From Gemmatimonadota bacterium (GTDB lineage Bacteria; Gemmatimonadota; Gemmatimonadetes; Gemmatimonadales; GWC2-71-9), in the NCBI GenBank assembly GCA_003220955.1, contig QHTW01000040.1:1-30064 (forward strand): DNA of 30,064 nt, given 5' to 3'. A program made the translations under genes and the position numbers. Shown piece by piece: positions 15,555 through 22,007 of this stretch. The notes beneath the pieces are model-generated. The model saw only the letters and a list, made by a program, of their open reading frames with translations. It did no database searches and had not been told where the DNA came from. Positions within the stretch are counted from its first letter, which is position 1; each line of letters begins with the position of its first letter.

Positions 15555-16742
15555 ATGCGGTTCAAACTCGGAGCACTAGGCTCGGTTGTTGCCGCCGTAG
15601 GGGCGTTGAGCAGTTCGTGTACGGACACAGGGGTGGAGCCGCTCCTTCGGGGTCCGGTCGCCACGCAGGTGCAGGCATCCTCCTCGGGTACCCTCGTCGT
15701 CACCGGCAACACCACGCTCACCGGAAATCACGTTGGAAACATTCAGATCGCAGCCGACAACATCACACTAGACTGTGCCGGTGACACCGTCTTCGGGCCG
15801 GGTGTCTCGGGGTTCAGCGGGGGGATCGAAGTCGACGGGCGCACGGGCGTGACGGTGAAGCATTGTACAGTCACAGGATTCAACGTGAACGGCATCTTCG
15901 GCGGCGGGACGTCGAACAGCACTTTTACGGCGAACCTCCTCTACGGCAACGGGGCCAACGGCATGCACCTCGATTTCGGCAGCGGGAACATCGTTGTCGG
16001 GAACACGAGTCGGTCGAACGGCGGAATTGGTATCGCCTTGACGAGATCGTCCCAGAGCCGGATCGAGGGGGATACGGTTCAGGACAACACAGTCTATGGG
16101 GGGATCGCGCTGCTCGACGGCTCACACGACAACGTCGTCGTTTCAAACACGGCCACGGGAAAGGGAAACGCGATTGGATTCCTCTTGGACAACGGCGCTT
16201 ACGGGAACCAAGTTCGTGAGAACACCGCGAGGTCGAACACGAATAACGGCTTTTTTACCAGGGCTTCACCCAATAACATCTTCGTTGCCAACACCGCTCA
16301 ACAGAACGGCGTCGGATTCACCCTGTGGAACGTCAGCGGGAATCAGTTTCGCGGCATCAATGCGATCTCGAACAATTTTCTAGGGTTTGAGGTGATCCAG
16401 GGCTCAAGTGGCAACACCCTCGACTCAAACACAGCGAACCGAAATGTCATGGGATTCGCGATCTACGACGGCGCCAGCTCCAATATCATTACTCGCAACG
16501 TGGCAAACGTGAACACGGATCAAGGCTTCCTGTTCCAGACGACTAACAGTAACACCGTCACGGCCAACACTGGCAACAGCAATGGGTCGGTTGGGTTCCT
16601 CGTCATCGAAGGTTCGAGCTTCAATACCCTGACCGGGAACATAGGCCGCGCCAACAAAGCCGTCGATGCTTTGGATGATCGCTCGGGCACCGGGAACGCA
16701 TGGGCGAACAACAACTTCGGCACGACGGCTGGCATCCCGTAG
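15555..16742 (+). CDS. Right-handed parallel beta-helix lipoprotein (NosD/PbH1-type repeats)
   Basis: Starting at ATG 15555 gives 395 residues with a lipoprotein signal ending SSSC (Cys22). The remainder is a regular series of about 22-24-residue coils with the pattern N-T-A/S-x-x-N-x-x-x-G-F-x-x-x-x-S-x-x-N. Examples are NTSRSNGGIGIALTRSSQS, NTANRNVMGFAIYDGASSN and NTGNSNGSVGFLVIEGSSF. These are PbH1/CASH repeats of the pectate-lyase-like beta-helix, here used by a surface-anchored protein that may bind or cleave polysaccharide; catalytic residues are not identifiable. It is more Asn-rich and less GC-rich than its neighbours, as the repeats demand. Confidence 0.82.
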   Translation: MRFKLGALGSVVAAVGALSSSCTDTGVEPLLRGPVATQVQASSSGTLVVTGNTTLTGNHVGNIQIAADNITLDCAGDTVFGPGVSGFSGGIEVDGRTGVTVKHCTVTGFNVNGIFGGGTSNSTFTANLLYGNGANGMHLDFGSGNIVVGNTSRSNGGIGIALTRSSQSRIEGDTVQDNTVYGGIALLDGSHDNVVVSNTATGKGNAIGFLLDNGAYGNQVRENTARSNTNNGFFTRASPNNIFVANTAQQNGVGFTLWNVSGNQFRGINAISNNFLGFEVIQGSSGNTLDSNTANRNVMGFAIYDGASSNIITRNVANVNTDQGFLFQTTNSNTVTANTGNSNGSVGFLVIEGSSFNTLTGNIGRANKAVDALDDRSGTGNAWANNNFGTTAGIP

Positions 16743-16757
16743 CGCCGGGGCCTCGCG

Positions 16758-16848
16758 GCGCAGGCGGCTGGAGATGGCCGGGCTGGTCCGAGAATTGGGG
16801 CCGTGGGCCGGCGCCCGGAACGTCCTTGGTCCTTTCAAACCGAGAGGT
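16758..16848 (+). pseudogene. Two-ended deletion remnant of the 18972 gene family
   Basis: CGCAGGCGGCTGGAGATGGC and the following GGCTGGTCCGAGAATT match the start of the gene at 18972 (LRRRLEMAGRVREF). After a junction near 16795, GTGGGCC...CGTCCTTGGTCC and TTTCAAACCGAGAGG match the gene's conserved end (AWASARNVLGPFKPKG). About 500 bp of the middle is missing. The joined text stays in frame (RRRLEMAGLVREL then GPWAGARNVLGPFKPRG). It is too short to be a working copy; no start codon precedes it in a convincing context. It lies 16 bp after the beta-helix gene. Confidence 0.65.
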
Positions 16849-16871
16849 GAACCGGGGGCGGGCGGTAGTCA

Positions 16872-16906
16872 GACACCGAAGGCGGCGTGATGGCGCCTGA
16901 GGTGTC
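16872..16906 (+). terminator. Interrupted hairpin after the deletion remnant
   Basis: GACACC-GA-AGGCG (16872-16884) pairs with CGCCT-GA-GGTGTC (16894-16906), giving 6 + 5 bp with a GA/GA internal loop and a 9-nt loop. Tandem GA mismatches are stabilising in RNA. It lies between the remnant and the convergent dehydratase gene, so termination is plausible. No T-run is present. Confidence 0.4.
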
Positions 16907-16969
16907 AGGGGAGGCGACGAGGCGCGGTGGCGTGGTTGGCTGCCGCGCCTTGTTTATAGTCCTAGTCTC

Positions 16970-17929
16970 TCAGTTCCACTTCAGATTCCTGATCTGATCA
17001 AGATTCACATTCCCGCCGCTGAGCACAGCCACAACCTTTGATCCTGCGGGCGCTTTGATCAATCCATGCAACAGAGCCGCGACGGGTGCAGCAGCTGCAC
17101 CCTCGACCACGAGTTTGCAATGCGACATGATCCAGATCATGGCATCGAAGATCTCGCGGTCAGGGAGCGTGACGATGTCGTCCACAAAACGCTGCACGAC
17201 AGAAAATGTGTGACCGCCCACGCGCTTCACCCGGAGGCCGTCTATGATGCAGTCGATCTTATCGAGCGTGATGACGCGGCCGGCGGCGACGCTCTGCTGC
17301 ATCGCTGGACCATCGGACGATTCCACGCCAATGATCTTGATCTTTGGGTTCGACGCTTTCAGCGCCATCGACACGCCGGAGATCAGTCCGCCGCCGCCGA
17401 TCGGCACAACGGCGACATCGACTCCGGGAAAATCCCGCAACACTTCCAGGCCCAGCGTTCCCTGGCCCGTGATGAGTTGCATGTCGTCAAACGGATGGAT
17501 GTAGGTAAGCCCGCGCTCCTCACACAGCTGTTTGGCCTTCTCGTTGGCTTCGTCCCAGATTGTGCCGTGTTGCACGACCTCGGCACCATAGGCGCGTGTC
17601 GCGTCCACCTTGGACTGTGTGGCATTGCTGGCCATCACCACGACCGCCTTCATCTTGTACACGGCGGCCGCAATGGCGACGCCCTGCGCGTGATTCCCTG
17701 CGGAAGAGCAGATCACGCCGCGCCGTCGCTCGTCAGCGGTGAGATGACGGAACTTGTTCAGCGGTCCACGGACTTTGTACGATCCGCCCTTCTGGAACAT
17801 CTCCGCTTTGAGTCGCATGTCGAAGCCCGTTTGCTCACTCAGCAGCCGCGAGGTCAGCAATGGCGTGTGATACGCGTGTCTGGAGACATGCTGTGCGGCT
17901 TCCTCGAATTCGGCGAGGGAAACAGGCAT
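16970..17929 (-). CDS. ilvA: Threonine/serine dehydratase (PLP fold type II)
   Basis: The 319-residue protein is a catalytic-domain-only threonine ammonia-lyase. It shows the PLP lysine motif GGSYKVRG (Lys52), the phosphate or substrate loop SSAGNHAQG, a tetraglycine PLP-phosphate loop IGGGGLISG, and the late SGGNVNLDQ motif. It lacks the C-terminal ACT-like regulatory domain of biosynthetic IlvA, so it resembles catabolic TdcB-type enzymes or serine racemase/dehydratases. The expected reaction is L-threonine (or serine) to 2-oxobutanoate (or pyruvate) plus ammonia in the cytoplasm. The symbol is therefore approximate: tdcB-like is equally fair. No partner genes are adjacent. Confidence 0.85.
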   Translation of the reverse strand: MPVSLAEFEEAAQHVSRHAYHTPLLTSRLLSEQTGFDMRLKAEMFQKGGSYKVRGPLNKFRHLTADERRRGVICSSAGNHAQGVAIAAAVYKMKAVVVMASNATQSKVDATRAYGAEVVQHGTIWDEANEKAKQLCEERGLTYIHPFDDMQLITGQGTLGLEVLRDFPGVDVAVVPIGGGGLISGVSMALKASNPKIKIIGVESSDGPAMQQSVAAGRVITLDKIDCIIDGLRVKRVGGHTFSVVQRFVDDIVTLPDREIFDAMIWIMSHCKLVVEGAAAAPVAALLHGLIKAPAGSKVVAVLSGGNVNLDQIRNLKWN

Positions 17930-18011
17930 GGTGGTTCCCTAAGGTCGCGGGTAAGGCGTAAGTGATGGAAGAAGACCAACCTCAGCGATTCGCAGACGTT
18001 CTGCAGGCCTA

Positions 18012-18290
18012 TTAATGCAGGAGCTTAAAGACTCCCAACACCAACGCTGCAGTCGTCGCCGCCTGCGCAACCCAGAAGCCGAACAAGCGCTTGGTAAGAC
18101 GCGTCTCGAGCTGAGCGAGCCTCTGCTCGAGCTTCGCATCAAATCGCGCGAAGTTGAGCTCGTTCAGCTCCCTGAGGTCCGACCGGTAAGTTGCATCGAC
18201 CATATTGAACCAATCCACGAGCTCGTTGGCAACGTCATCACCAAACTTCTCATAGAACTTGCGCGACAGTTTGGCCGTTGACCGGCACAT
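18012..18290 (-). CDS. Small coiled-coil protein with C-terminal membrane helix, copy 1
   Basis: The 92-residue protein has an N-terminal helical region (SRKFYEKFGDDVANELVDWF, then MVDATYRSDLRELNELNFARF). A Leu/Arg/Glu heptad coiled coil follows (DAKLEQRLAQLETRLTKRLF), then one C-terminal transmembrane helix (GFWVAQAATTAALVLGVFKLL). It resembles the widespread short DUF1640/CCDC90-like coiled-coil proteins of unknown function. AGGAG is placed 4 nt before the ATG. The second copy (20947-21225) differs by one residue (Phe to Val near the end). Both are intact, which suggests recent duplication or selection. Confidence 0.75.
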   Translation of the reverse strand: MCRSTAKLSRKFYEKFGDDVANELVDWFNMVDATYRSDLRELNELNFARFDAKLEQRLAQLETRLTKRLFGFWVAQAATTAALVLGVFKLLH

Positions 18291-18320
18291 GAGCTCCTGG
18301 AGGATGCCGGGCTACCATAA

Positions 18321-18349
18321 ACAGTACGCTCGGCAAACCCTGGTATCAA
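18321..18349 (-). promoter_or_regulatory. Promoter of the coiled-coil cassette, copy 1
   Basis: On the minus strand TTGATA (18344-18349) and TACTGT (18321-18326) are 17 bp apart, a good sigma-70 fit, about 30 nt before the start codon. The same boxes occur in copy 2 at 21279-21284 and 21256-21261. The -35 box lies only 5 bp inside the repeat limit, so the repeated unit carries just enough DNA to express its gene. Confidence 0.5.
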
Positions 18350-18432
18350 GAAAACGCGGCACCTCGCACCAACGTCGCACTCAAACCCTAGACTCCTCTA
18401 AGAGAGAAAAAAGAAGAGAGAAGGACGATCCG

Positions 18433-18915
18433 AGCTGTCCTCGCTTGGAAGCAAATGTCCTCCGTTTTAGTATGAGCTGACCGCGATCGACGTAGCAAGG
18501 GCCGCGCGCGACTGAGAGTCGAGCGCGCGGCCCTCGCAATGCACAGCGACCGCTCGCGAGGGCACGTGGCGGCACGAGACATCGACCTCGCGCGTCCCTA
18601 AGCGTACCAAACCTTACAAGTAGCTGACCGCGCTCGACCAACGATCGACCGCGCGGGCCGTCAGATCGTTCGCGCGCGCCCGAGAGACGACCGCGATCGG
18701 CGGTGAGAGACCCTCGCGCGAGCGACAACGCATCGCGCTACGCCGACAGCGCATCGCGTGTCGAAATGTGTGGACAGCGTTTCGCGCGGCACGACGTGCG
18801 TCTTGGAGTGTGCGCATTGCGCGGCGCGCGAATCGTCCTGCGCGGAGGACAGCGGCGCGCGCGAGCGACCACGTTTCAGAGTGGTCCGAATTACGCAATG
18901 CTGCGCGGGCGTCGG
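18433..18915. repeat. Degenerate tandem array of about 23 units with an exact 21-bp period
   Basis: Cutting the plus strand into 21-bp steps from 18433 aligns a core near positions 5-11 of each unit. Its strongest form is GACCGCG, exact in the units at 18475, 18622, 18643 and 18685. [G/T]CG occurs at positions 9-11 in about 18 of 23 units, while the rest of each unit is very diverged. No indels are needed over about 480 bp. On the minus strand this appears as open frames of Arg/Ala heptads (for example AMRTLQD, ARRAARN, AVHTFRH). Two minus-strand frames are open over the overlap, so the heptads are probably a by-product of the period. The array fills the gap between cassette copy 1 and the frameshifted gene at 18972. 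A purine-rich run (18400-18425) precedes it. Confidence 0.7.
18498..18534. other. Large GC-rich hairpin inside the 21-bp array
   Basis: AGGGCCGCGCG (18498-18508) pairs with CGCGCGGCCCT (18524-18534) over 11 bp. The inner CGACT (18509-18513) pairs with AGTCG (18517-18521), leaving a 2-nt bulge and a 3-nt GAG loop. It spans the boundary of two array units, so neighbouring units here are reverse complements of each other. Confidence 0.55.
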
Positions 18916-18971
18916 GAGATGGTCAAAGTCGGGCACGGAGCCCGACGCCGTGCCACAATGGAGGAGGGCGT

Positions 18972-19780
18972 ATGAACGCCCAGTTGCGCAGGCGGCTAGA
19001 AATGGCCGGGCGGGTCCGCGAATTCCTGCGGGCCCACAAGACGGACGGAGTCGGGGAAGGGCTGGGGCTCGCGAAGCTCGAGGAGCTGCTCACGCGCGCG
19101 GAGGTCCTCGCGTCGCAGCAGCGCTCGGGTGTCGTGGCGCGACGCGGTCGTCCACCAAGCGCCGCAAGAACTTGCGGCGTGCGCTCCAGAGCAAACTGCT
19201 GCTCTATCTGCGGGCAGTTGGGGCGGTAGCGGCGAAGGAGACCGCGGAGCTTGGAGAGCAGTTCCAAGTGCCGCCCTCCAACGCCAGCCAGCAGGCGTTG
19301 CTCACGATGGCGCGCGGGATGTTGGAGAAGGCCACTGCGCACAAGGACGTGCTGGTGAAGCGCGGCATGTCGGAGCAGCTGCTGGACGATCTCGCCAAGA
19401 CGTTGGGCGAGTTCGAGCAGACCATCGAAGCGACGCGGGCAGCCAAGCGCGAGCACATTGGTGCGAGCGCGGATCTCGAGGCCGTGGCCGCCGAGGTCGC
19501 CGAGCAGGTGAAAGTGCTCGACGGACTGGTGCGGTATCGGTTTGGAGATGACGCGGAGTTGATGGGGGCGTGGGCCAGCGCCCGCAACGTCCTTGGTCCC
19601 TTCAAACCGAAAGGTCTTTTCTGCTCTCCTCGGCCCCGAGCGGCGTTGGAGCAGCGGACTGCGAGTCCGCGGTACGCATCTAACCGTCCTTCGCAGCTGT
19701 CATTACGGGGGTGCTTTCCCGGAGCGTTTGGCGCTCGGCACGGGCGGATTGACCGACCCGCGACCTCGCTTCTCAGTTGA
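18972..19780 (+). pseudogene. Frameshifted helical protein gene of unknown family
   Basis: ATG 18972 follows an excellent GGAGGAGGG and begins MNAQLRRRLEMAGRVREFLRAHK, then LAKLEELLTRAEVLASQQRSGVVARR. Around 19130-19158 the sensible text moves to another frame (about a 1-nt loss or 2-nt gain). It continues STKRRKNLRRALQSKLLLYL, then SNASQQALLTMARGMLEKAT, VLVKRGMSEQLLDDLAKTLG and LMGAWASARNVLGPFKPKG, followed by a run-on end to TGA 19778. The joined protein would be about 210 residues and almost all helix, with many charged heptads. The conserved end matches the remnant at 16758-16848, so this is a multi-copy family. No named domain is recognised. It could be a true pseudogene, a recoded gene, or a sequencing slip. 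Confidence 0.65.
19654..19670 (+). terminator. Short hairpin after the conserved end of the helical gene
   Basis: GCGGACT (19654-19660) and AGTCCGC (19664-19670) form a perfect 7-bp stem with a 3-nt loop, about 50 bp after the conserved FKPKG end. It could terminate the frameshifted gene. The evidence is structural only. Confidence 0.3.
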
Positions 19781-20765
19781 GCTTGAATGTCGCCCGCAGG
19801 AACTCTTTGACAGCTCGAAGAGTCGCCGCATGGGCGGCCGGATTGTAGGCAATGTGGACCCCGCGCTCGACACAGGGATCCGCATAGGTGAACGGCTGCC
19901 CTGTCTCGGCGTTGATTATGCGACCGATGGGCTCTTCCTTCAGGACACATCGGCGCGTGGTCTGCGCTCGGGGCCACAAGACTGGTGTGGTGCTGAACAG
20001 GGCATTATCGAACACGTGGTGGGTATCTGGATACTCAGTGAGCTGCACATCCTTGCCGGCGGCCCGCAGACGCTCGACATACGCCCGACAGGGTGCCACG
20101 GGATTGTAGTCGTCCGCATCCCCGTGAAACAGGCGAATGGGCCTATCGCTCACGTCCGTATCCTCGATATAGGTGGTGTTGCAAGGAGCGTACAGAACAA
20201 GGTAAGCAGCAAACTCGACGCCGGGCCGCCCGTACGCGCGCTGAAACCGCTTGAGGCTGGCATAGAGCGCGATTTGCCCCCCGCGTGAGCCGCCCAGGAT
20301 CGCGATCCGCGTCGGGTCGATTCGCGGGTGGGCTGCCAGTACGGCGAGGGCACGATACACGTCGTAGATCATGGTCAAGCGGCCGAGCTGTTCTTGATCC
20401 TCAACGGTTGACGCGATGGCGCGCCCCGTAAAGCCGTCGACGATGAAAGTCGCGATACCAAGACCATTCAACTCCGCGGACCAACGGTCGTAGTTGGCCC
20501 CGATACCCCCAGAGCCGTGCACGAGCACGACTGCCGGCAAGCGATCAGCGGTGACGCGAGGAATTCGCAACTCGCCGGCGATCGTCGCCGGCTTACCGTC
20601 GTGTGCGCCGGTCAAGACCTGCTCATCGGGCAGAGTCAGGGTCTGGATCGGGTGCAGCTCGATGCGGGCGACTTGCGCGTTGCACCACTCCGGGCGGACG
20701 CAAGCGAAAGCCACGCACGAGGCGATCGAGAGCGCGAATCGTGAAAATCGGGAACGAAGACGCAT
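19773..20765 (-). CDS. Secreted alpha/beta hydrolase (dienelactone hydrolase-like)
   Basis: The 330 residues start with a basic n-region and hydrophobic core (MRLRSRFSRFALSIASCVAF) compatible with a signal peptide. The hydrolase core is complete: oxyanion-hole region VLVHGSGGIG (83-89), nucleophile elbow LGGSRGG with Ser160, acid region FHGDADDYNP (Asp216-219), and catalytic His at 249/250 in DTHHVFD. This matches the dienelactone hydrolase-like family of the alpha/beta superfamily; the ester substrate is unknown. Five or more cysteines suggest disulfides in the periplasm. It is convergent with the frameshifted gene, overlapping its run-on end by 8 bp. It is the only intact enzyme inside the bracket of the two 345-bp cassettes. 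Confidence 0.82.
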   Translation of the reverse strand: MRLRSRFSRFALSIASCVAFACVRPEWCNAQVARIELHPIQTLTLPDEQVLTGAHDGKPATIAGELRIPRVTADRLPAVVLVHGSGGIGANYDRWSAELNGLGIATFIVDGFTGRAIASTVEDQEQLGRLTMIYDVYRALAVLAAHPRIDPTRIAILGGSRGGQIALYASLKRFQRAYGRPGVEFAAYLVLYAPCNTTYIEDTDVSDRPIRLFHGDADDYNPVAPCRAYVERLRAAGKDVQLTEYPDTHHVFDNALFSTTPVLWPRAQTTRRCVLKEEPIGRIINAETGQPFTYADPCVERGVHIAYNPAAHAATLRAVKEFLRATFKLN

Positions 20766-20798
20766 GACAGAATCTTCGGCAAAGAGGTTTCGTCACGC

Positions 20799-20825
20799 GA
20801 CCCCCTGATGCACGTACAGGGGGTC
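20799..20825. promoter_or_regulatory. 9-bp perfect inverted repeat upstream of the hydrolase gene
   Basis: GACCCCCTG (20799-20807) and CAGGGGGTC (20817-20825) are perfect inverted repeats around a 9-bp centre, 34 bp before the hydrolase start. The centre-to-centre spacing of 18 bp would suit a dimeric regulator. In RNA it would be a 5'-leader hairpin or a terminator of something entering from the right. The 179-bp gap 20766-20944 holds no gene. Confidence 0.45.
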
Positions 20826-20944
20826 TAGTGCCTGCGGCAAACATTCTGGCAAATCACCTTCCAAGCATAGGACGCAGAGTGGGTTAGCGCGTGGTTAGCT
20901 GCCCGGGATCATGCATTGCCGGTCAAAGAACTCCCCTGGATGCT

Positions 20945-21289
20945 TATTAATGCAGGAGCTTAACGACTCCCAACACCAACGCTGCAGTCGTCGCCGCCTG
21001 CGCAACCCAGAAGCCGAACAAGCGCTTGGTAAGACGCGTCTCGAGCTGAGCGAGCCTCTGCTCGAGCTTCGCATCAAATCGCGCGAAGTTGAGCTCGTTC
21101 AGCTCCCTGAGGTCCGACCGGTAAGTTGCATCGACCATATTGAACCAATCCACGAGCTCGTTGGCAACGTCATCACCAAACTTCTCATAGAACTTGCGCG
21201 ACAGTTTGGCCGTTGACCGGCACATGAGCTCCTGGAGGATGCCGGGCTACCATAAACAGTACGCTCGGCAAACCCTGGTATCAAGAAAA
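20945..21289. repeat. 345-bp direct repeat, copy 2
   Basis: Second copy of 18010-18354 in the same orientation, with one base different and unrelated flanks. Recombination between the two copies would delete or circularise exactly 2935 bp carrying the 21-bp array, the frameshifted gene and the hydrolase. Confidence 0.85.
20947..21225 (-). CDS. Small coiled-coil protein with C-terminal membrane helix, copy 2
   Basis: A 92-residue protein identical to the product of 18012-18290 except Val for Phe four residues before the C-terminus, inside the membrane helix. Promoter boxes (TTGATA at 21279-21284, TACTGT at 21256-21261, minus strand) and the AGGAG ribosome binding site are preserved, so both copies should be expressed. 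It lies directly downstream of the broken two-helix membrane gene on the same strand. Confidence 0.75.
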   Translation of the reverse strand: MCRSTAKLSRKFYEKFGDDVANELVDWFNMVDATYRSDLRELNELNFARFDAKLEQRLAQLETRLTKRLFGFWVAQAATTAALVLGVVKLLH

Positions 21290-21296
21290 TTGCGTT

Positions 21297-21825
21297 TCAC
21301 ACCGTGTAGCGCCGAATCGTCTGTCCCGGCACCGCGACAGACTGGAGCTGCAGGTTCAGGGTTGTGCTCAATTCCTCCGCAAAGCCCCGAGCTGTATCGA
21401 TGTCGTCAATCATGACTTCGATGTTGGGGGTCCCAGGGCGCCCCAGGAGCTGCACGCTCCTGCTGTTTGTCGGGAGCGACGCTGACCGTACGACGACGAT
21501 GGGCTCGGCCAAGCCGACGGCTGAAAATCGATCGAGCGAAAACTCACCGCTCGGCACGTTGAGGGAGACCCCCCCACACGCGCACTGGATGGACGGTGAC
21601 CGCGCCGGCGGTGAGACGTCCGGCCGCGCCCATCGACACGCGCCGAGCACGTCGCAGCACGGCGTAGAATGCCAGCCCGAACATGAGCAGGACGGCGCCG
21701 CCCAGGAGATTTCCCTTCACGAAGAGACCGACCACCGCGATCGGGTAGATTGCCGCGATGGTCAACGCGATCTTGACGATCCGGGTCCAGGGCGCGGCGC
21801 TATTGAAGTCGAGAGGCAGGTTCAT
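21297..21825 (-). pseudogene. Frameshifted second copy of the two-helix membrane protein
   Basis: The first frame from ATG 21825 reads MNLPLDFNSAAPWTRIVKIA, two membrane helices, and VTVHPVRVWGG, parallel to the intact gene at 4416-4946. The text then jumps frame to VSLNVPSGEFSLDRFSAVGL and ends LGRPGTPNIEVMI and VAVPGQTIRRYTV. The shift lies in a run of seven C at 21569-21575, where the intact copy has AACCCCC; one extra base explains it. Everything else is well preserved, so the event is recent, phase-variable, or a homopolymer sequencing error. Confidence 0.75.
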
Positions 21826-21842
21826 CGAGGTATTCTAATCCC

Positions 21843-21860
21843 AAAGGAAGCAGATCCCTT
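21843..21860 (+). repeat. Dispersed GCAGATCCCT repeat unit (short)
   Basis: AAAGGAAGCAGATCCCTT contains the repeat core with a 3-bp insertion. It lies 18 bp upstream of the start of the broken membrane gene. Confidence 0.45.
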
Positions 21861-21934
21861 CAAGGCACGCCGAGTAGTACCCAATCGTTGCGGGTCGTGT
21901 CAATATGCGGCTTCCTAATTCACATCCTGAAGGG

Positions 21935-21980
21935 TGTGCTCGGCTGACACTGTCCTTAAGGACACTGTTTGCCGAGCACA
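21935..21980. terminator. Long interrupted hairpin with a central perfect palindrome
   Basis: TGTGCTCGGC (21935-21944) pairs with GCCGAGCACA (21971-21980) over 10 bp. Inside it GTCCTTAAGGAC (21952-21963) is a perfect 12-bp palindrome, separated by 7-nt internal loops on each side. It lies 28 bp beyond the stop of the minus-strand secreted-protein gene, fitting a terminator. Its two-part symmetry could also be a protein site. Confidence 0.5.
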
Positions 21981-22007
21981 GGCGCTTCACGGATTCGCTC
22001 GTTTCTC

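Larger units (their letters stand above)
18010..18354. repeat. 345-bp direct repeat, copy 1 (promoter-to-stop gene cassette)
   Basis: This stretch reappears at 20945-21289, offset by 2935 bp. By eye it is identical apart from one base (A versus C in GCTTAA[A/C]GACTCC). Its limits are TATTAATGCAGGAGCTTAA and CTGGTATCAAGAAAA, outside which the flanks differ completely. It contains a whole expression unit on the minus strand: promoter, ribosome binding site, gene and stop. No terminal inverted repeats or target-site duplications are visible, and no transposase is encoded. Confidence 0.85.

Noticed and set aside
18433..18915. CRISPR array
   Set aside because: There are no identical repeats separated by unique spacers of fixed size; units are contiguous and diverged, and no cas gene is present.
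18381..18936. Arg/Ala heptad open frames on the minus strand as a real repeat protein
   Set aside because: Two overlapping frames are open in the same place and both show the heptad because the DNA period is 21. No ribosome binding site supports a start. Kept as a property of the array, not called as a gene.
19640..19690. tRNA-like structure around GCGGACTGCGAGTCCGC
   Set aside because: Only one stem forms; no acceptor stem, T-loop GTTCGA or D-loop is found at proper distances.
18010..21289. Composite transposon or insertion sequences at the 345-bp repeats
   Set aside because: The repeats encode a coiled-coil membrane protein, not a transposase, and lack inverted ends and target-site duplications. 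Mobility is only a hypothesis.
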